Shown here piece after piece: positions 6,307 to 9,382 of a stretch of DNA of 9,382 bases. This DNA is from Candidatus Gastranaerophilales bacterium (GTDB taxonomy: Bacteria; Cyanobacteriota; Vampirovibrionia; Gastranaerophilales; Gastranaerophilaceae). The translations under genes and the position numbers were made by a program. The notes under the pieces are model-generated. The model saw only the letters and a program-made list of their open reading frames with translations, searched no databases and was not told the origin of the DNA. Position 1 is the stretch's first letter. Every line of letters begins with the position of its first letter. The stretch is taken from positions 1-9,382 of the forward strand of contig CANQZO010000067.1 of the NCBI GenBank assembly GCA_947628355.1, in the 5' to 3' direction.

Positions 6307-7492
6307 GATTTGCTTTTTCCCTGCCGCCCTGTTCGATTACTGTTTGTTTGAATTCAGGGTAGGAGTTTATTCCTGTAACTTGTTTTATTCCAATAAACAT
6401 TGTAGGAGTACCCTCTACATTTTTTGTATCCGCTTCAGCTATAGAATCTTTTACTTGCTGCTTTATTTCTTCACTATTTGCGTCTATTTTTAATTTCTTT
6501 ATGTCAAAATCAAGAAGTCTTGCTTTTTCAATTATTTCTTTTTCTGTTTTAGGATGTTCTTGAAACAATAAATCCGACATTTCCCAATATTTGTTTTGTT
6601 TTGCTGCCGCAAGCGCATAATATGCTTTTAAACATGAATTTTTATGCCCGCTATACTGCATATTGTGGTTGCATGTAATATCAAGAGGAACATTGTGTTG
6701 TATTACTTTTACATTTTCAAATTCTTTTACTATTCTTTGTAAATATAAATTTGCGAAGAAACATCCACCGCAGTTAAAATCCATGTATTCATGAATTATT
6801 AAATCAGCATTAGCACTGCCAAGTTCATTACCGTTAACATATTCGTTTACTTCGCCAATGGCTTTGAGCAGTTCTTGTCTTTTTGCCTCCTGAGGAGCAA
6901 GTATATTACTTATTGTTGTGTATGTTAATATCGAAGCTGCAAGTAATACCAGCATTATAAACCAGAAGGCATATCTTCTTACTTTTATTGCTTCCCAAAA
7001 ATCGAAAATAGAGTCTTTTAATTCCTTAAATATTCCGCCTTTCCAATCTTTCGCGGTCAATGCAATAAGTAAATCAATAAAATATGTCATAAAGCAGAAT
7101 ATACATACCGAATTTATTTTAAATATAGAAATACAGCCTAAAACCATTGAAATACAAAATGATAATAATGAAATGCAAAATATATATGAAAGCGGGTTTT
7201 TAAATACTTTTAAAAATCCCAAAAATTTTAGATTTTGCAGTTTATCAACGAATAACATAAATAAGACAAATAAATATAAAAGAATACCCCAAAGCGCAAG
7301 CGGTATTCCTAAGAATTGAGAGTACGATGTTTTTGCGACGCTGTCACAATCAAATGCGTCATTTATAGCACAAATGCTCGGTGCTGCCGATTGGGCAAAA
7401 TTTGCGTGATAATATACATTACATAACTCTAAAGATAGTCCTAATCCGATTAAACATAAAATTAATATTATTATTTTTTTTGTTTTACTCAT
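6299..7492 (-). CDS. VKOR-DsbA fusion, membrane thiol oxidase with periplasmic thioredoxin-fold domain
   Basis: The 397-residue protein joins a VKOR membrane domain (about 1-200) to a DsbA-like domain (about 225-385). Five hydrophobic segments are seen near 5-25, 62-82, 100-122, 127-147 and 175-195. VKOR hallmarks are the loop cysteines C41 and C49 (C-x7-C), S56, FLGIPLALWG (60-69) and the CIFC redox pair (C130, C133). The lysine-rich loops (83-99, 148-174) put the N terminus inside and the DsbA part outside, on the same side as the VKOR cysteines. The DsbA domain has the CGGC active site (C241, C244), the cis-proline in GTPT (361-364), and an extra pair, C274 and C287, of the kind seen in related thioredoxin-fold domains. 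In this family the DsbA domain oxidises exported proteins and VKOR reoxidises it by passing electrons to a quinone. GAGG five bases before the ATG supports the start; 11 bases separate it from korB. Such fusions are well known in cyanobacteria and other phyla. Confidence 0.93.
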   Translation of the reverse strand: MSKTKKIIILILCLIGLGLSLELCNVYYHANFAQSAAPSICAINDAFDCDSVAKTSYSQFLGIPLALWGILLYLFVLFMLFVDKLQNLKFLGFLKVFKNPLSYIFCISLLSFCISMVLGCISIFKINSVCIFCFMTYFIDLLIALTAKDWKGGIFKELKDSIFDFWEAIKVRRYAFWFIMLVLLAASILTYTTISNILAPQEAKRQELLKAIGEVNEYVNGNELGSANADLIIHEYMDFNCGGCFFANLYLQRIVKEFENVKVIQHNVPLDITCNHNMQYSGHKNSCLKAYYALAAAKQNKYWEMSDLLFQEHPKTEKEIIEKARLLDFDIKKLKIDANSEEIKQQVKDSIAEADTKNVEGTPTMFIGIKQVTGINSYPEFKQTVIEQGGREKANHG

Positions 7493-7503
7493 TTTATCCT
7501 CTT

Positions 7504-8349
7504 TTACTTAAATTGTTTCATAACATCTTGAATTGTGCAATTTTCACCTGCGATTTCTTTTGCTTTCGCTATGACTTCCATATATCTTTCTTCATAAGTC
7601 GGGCGTTGTGTTTGATAAAATACTCCCGTATAAAGACCGTCGGGTGAAAACGCATATTGCATTGCATTTATTCTGTCTTCTCTGTTGTGATTTTCGGGTA
7701 AATTTTTTACCAGCTCTTTTATTTTTTCAAAAGATGACACTTTATTGTATTGAACACACGGCGATACAATGTGGATAAACGAAAATCCTTTATGCTGTAA
7801 ACCTGCCGTTATTATTTCTTCAAGTTGTTTTATATCTCCGCTGTAGCCTCGTGCCACATAAGAAGCGTTAAAAGATAATGCCATTAATACGGGATTTATT
7901 CTGTCAGCCGTCCACGCATAAGGGTTGCATTTCGTAGTTGTGCCTATTCTTGAGGTTGGGGAGCATTGTCCTTTTGTCAGTGCGTATATTTCATTATCCA
8001 TCATTATATATGTTATATTGGGATTTTTTCTGCCGGCATGGATAAAGTGGTTTCCGCCAATGCTTAATCCGTCGCCGTCACCGCCTACCGCTATTACGTT
8101 TATTTCGGGTCTTGCCTGCTTTAAACCTATTGCAACAGGCAGGGCTCTGCCGTGGATTGAGTGAAATCCGTATGTCGACATAAAAAACGGAAATCTGCTT
8201 GAACATCCTATCCCCGATACGATTGCCGTATTATGTGTTTCATAATTTAATTGAGCCATTGATTTTTTTAATGCGGCAAGCACTGCATGATTTCCGCATC
8301 CGGGGCACCATGAAGGTTTAACTCTGCCTTTATATTCAGATATTTCCAT
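7504..8349 (-). CDS. korB: 2-oxoacid:ferredoxin oxidoreductase beta subunit (2-oxoglutarate type)
   Basis: The 281-residue subunit binds thiamine pyrophosphate and a [4Fe-4S] cluster and, with the alpha subunit, interconverts a 2-oxoacid plus CoA with an acyl-CoA, CO2 and reduced ferredoxin. CPGCGNH (15-21) gives C15 and C18, SGIGCSSR (45-52) gives C49 and SPCVQYN (196-202) gives C198, the four expected cluster ligands. The pyrophosphate-binding motif is GGDGDG (89-94) ending at N119 in MMDNEIYALTKGQ. The GGNHFIHAGRKN stretch (98-109) is typical of KorB-type chains. The start has GAGG seven bases upstream, almost the same leader sequence as the next gene (AAGAGGATAAA). It follows korA after 11 bases. 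Substrate cannot be settled by motif; 2-oxoglutarate is the closest family assignment, with branched-chain or other 2-oxoacids as alternatives. Confidence 0.93.
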   Translation of the reverse strand: MEISEYKGRVKPSWCPGCGNHAVLAALKKSMAQLNYETHNTAIVSGIGCSSRFPFFMSTYGFHSIHGRALPVAIGLKQARPEINVIAVGGDGDGLSIGGNHFIHAGRKNPNITYIMMDNEIYALTKGQCSPTSRIGTTTKCNPYAWTADRINPVLMALSFNASYVARGYSGDIKQLEEIITAGLQHKGFSFIHIVSPCVQYNKVSSFEKIKELVKNLPENHNREDRINAMQYAFSPDGLYTGVFYQTQRPTYEERYMEVIAKAKEIAGENCTIQDVMKQFK

Positions 8350-8360
8350 AATTTATCCTC

Positions 8361-9382
8361 TTAAAAATGTGTATGTTTATTTGTTGCAAGTGTGTATTTT
8401 TCTGCTTGCAGTTTTGATACTTTTTCTATTTCTTCATATATTTCTTCAGGTGTAAATGGTGTTCCGTCATATTTTAAGAACTCTAATACCTCCGTGCCTT
8501 TGTTAATATGCGTACAGCGTTCAACTATTGTTGATTTGAATTGGGCATTATAATTAGCTTCAATTACAATTACAACTTCTTTATTTTTTATGAAACCTTT
8601 TATCCAGTCTGTCGGCAGAGGATATAAAGTCCTTGGATATAACGCTTGAACTTTTATTCCGTTTTCTTTAGCTTTATCTATTGCCTCAAATACGGCACCC
8701 GACGTTGACCCCCAGCTTATTATTCCGATTGAGGCGTCTTCATCTCCGTAGGTTTTAGCTTTTGAAAATTCGCCCGCTGCGGTTTCAAGTTTTCTGAACC
8801 TTTTTTCAGTCATTTGTCTGTGGACTTCAGGGGCGGGGGTTGGAGCATTTTCTTCCGTATGTTCAAGTCCTGTTATTACATGCTCGCCGTATTTATCCCC
8901 CGGCGCACTTATCGGAGATATTCCGCTTTGAGTATCTTCATATCTGTTATATATTTTGCCCTCTTGCAAATCGGGCTTTTTTCTGTTGACTATTTTAAGA
9001 TTTTCAATGTCAATTAAATCAACGCATTCTCTCCTCGGTCCGAGAGAAGCGTCAGAAAGAACAATAACGGGAACCTGATATTGTTCCGCAAAATTAAAAG
9101 CGTTTATTGTTTGATAAAAGCAATCTGCTACATTCATAGGTGCAAGAACTATTTTAGGACAGTCACCATGGGTTCCGTACATTGCCGCAAATAAATCGCT
9201 TTGTTCTGTTTTTGTCGGTACTCCCGTAGACGGACCGCACCTTTGAACATCTGCAATTACCACCGGTAATTCAGCCATGGACGCTAAACCGATAGCTTCC
9301 TGCATTAGAGAAAACCCCGGCCCTGAGGTTGCCGTCATTGATTTTACTCCGCCGTATGATGCACCAAGGGCATAGTTTATTG
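8361..9382 (-). CDS. korA: 2-oxoacid:ferredoxin oxidoreductase alpha subunit, 5' end beyond right edge
   Basis: About 340 codons are in the window; the frame is still open at 9382 and reads INYALGASYGGVKS before the first internal ATG at 9338, so that ATG is not the start. These residues and the following MTATSGPGFSLM, then VQRCGPSTGVPTKTEQSDL, form the conserved pyrimidine-domain segment of the alpha chain. The middle third (about 8760-9010) carries a variable insert, and the C-terminal part contains GIISWGSTSGAVFEA and IEANYNAQF, the domain II/III markers, ending with KYDGTPFTPEEI. Stand-alone alpha chains are somewhat longer, so only a short N-terminal piece is likely missing, but a fused gamma domain upstream cannot be excluded. 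The beta subunit follows after 11 bases, which fixes the pair as one enzyme. Confidence 0.93.
   Translation of the reverse strand, partial: INYALGASYGGVKSMTATSGPGFSLMQEAIGLASMAELPVVIADVQRCGPSTGVPTKTEQSDLFAAMYGTHGDCPKIVLAPMNVADCFYQTINAFNFAEQYQVPVIVLSDASLGPRRECVDLIDIENLKIVNRKKPDLQEGKIYNRYEDTQSGISPISAPGDKYGEHVITGLEHTEENAPTPAPEVHRQMTEKRFRKLETAAGEFSKAKTYGDEDASIGIISWGSTSGAVFEAIDKAKENGIKVQALYPRTLYPLPTDWIKGFIKNKEVVIVIEANYNAQFKSTIVERCTHINKGTEVLEFLKYDGTPFTPEEIYEEIEKVSKLQAEKYTLATNKHTHF

Noticed and set aside
5978..6493. 171-codon plus-strand frame opposite queH and the end of the VKOR-DsbA gene
   Set aside because: Both minus-strand genes have complete catalytic motifs; the plus frame has none and no ribosome site that I can see.
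6918..8164. Plus-strand frames at 6918-7319, 7381-7647 and 7925-8164
   Set aside because: They are shadows of the VKOR domain and the beta subunit gene, without domain or start signals.
9336..9338. ATG at 9338 as the start of the alpha subunit gene
   Set aside because: The same frame continues open to the window edge and encodes conserved alpha-chain residues (ALGASYGGVKS) upstream, so this ATG is internal.

Overview
The window is an ordinary, AT-rich, gene-dense stretch of bacterial chromosome with no mobile element, CRISPR array or RNA gene that I could recognise. The gene content points to an anaerobe that runs on ferredoxin chemistry. It holds an NADH-linked two-subunit module of the electron-bifurcating hydrogenase type and a 2-oxoacid:ferredoxin oxidoreductase. 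An envelope disulfide-forming system and long exported TPR proteins suggest a Gram-negative-type envelope. Together with the low G+C, this would fit a gut cyanobacterial relative (Gastranaerophilales/Melainabacteria) or a similar lineage. That placement is inference from style and gene content, not from a marker gene.

Layout. On the minus strand at the left are a NuoE/HydC-like subunit (642-1133) and, after one base, a NuoF/HydB-like subunit that runs off the left edge. They are driven by a clear extended -10 promoter at 1171-1199. Next is a head-to-head pair of exported TPR proteins, a small one on minus (1227-2294) and a large one on plus (2396-4522), which share a 101-bp divergent promoter region. 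The large TPR gene heads a tightly packed plus-strand operon with a dihydrouridine synthase (4522-5508) and a small GIY-YIG protein (5495-5773), each overlapping the one before.

The right side is a minus-strand operon read from the right edge: 2-oxoacid:ferredoxin oxidoreductase alpha (partial, 8361-9382), its beta subunit (7504-8349), a VKOR-DsbA fusion (6299-7492), and the queuosine enzyme QueH (5770-6306). Gaps in this operon are 11 bp or overlaps. It converges on the GIY-YIG gene so closely that the two stop codons overlap, with no terminator visible between them.

How the genes may work together. The oxidoreductase makes or uses reduced ferredoxin, and the NuoE/NuoF-like pair could link ferredoxin or hydrogen chemistry to NAD(H). 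The VKOR-DsbA fusion would form disulfides in exported proteins; the two neighbouring TPR proteins are exported and each has four cysteines in its predicted mature part. QueH and Dus are tRNA-modification enzymes acting on queuosine and dihydrouridine. No stretch above 300 bp lacks a gene. I found no convincing undescribed system; the items most worth a second look are the VKOR-DsbA fusion in an apparent anaerobe and the divergent TPR pair.
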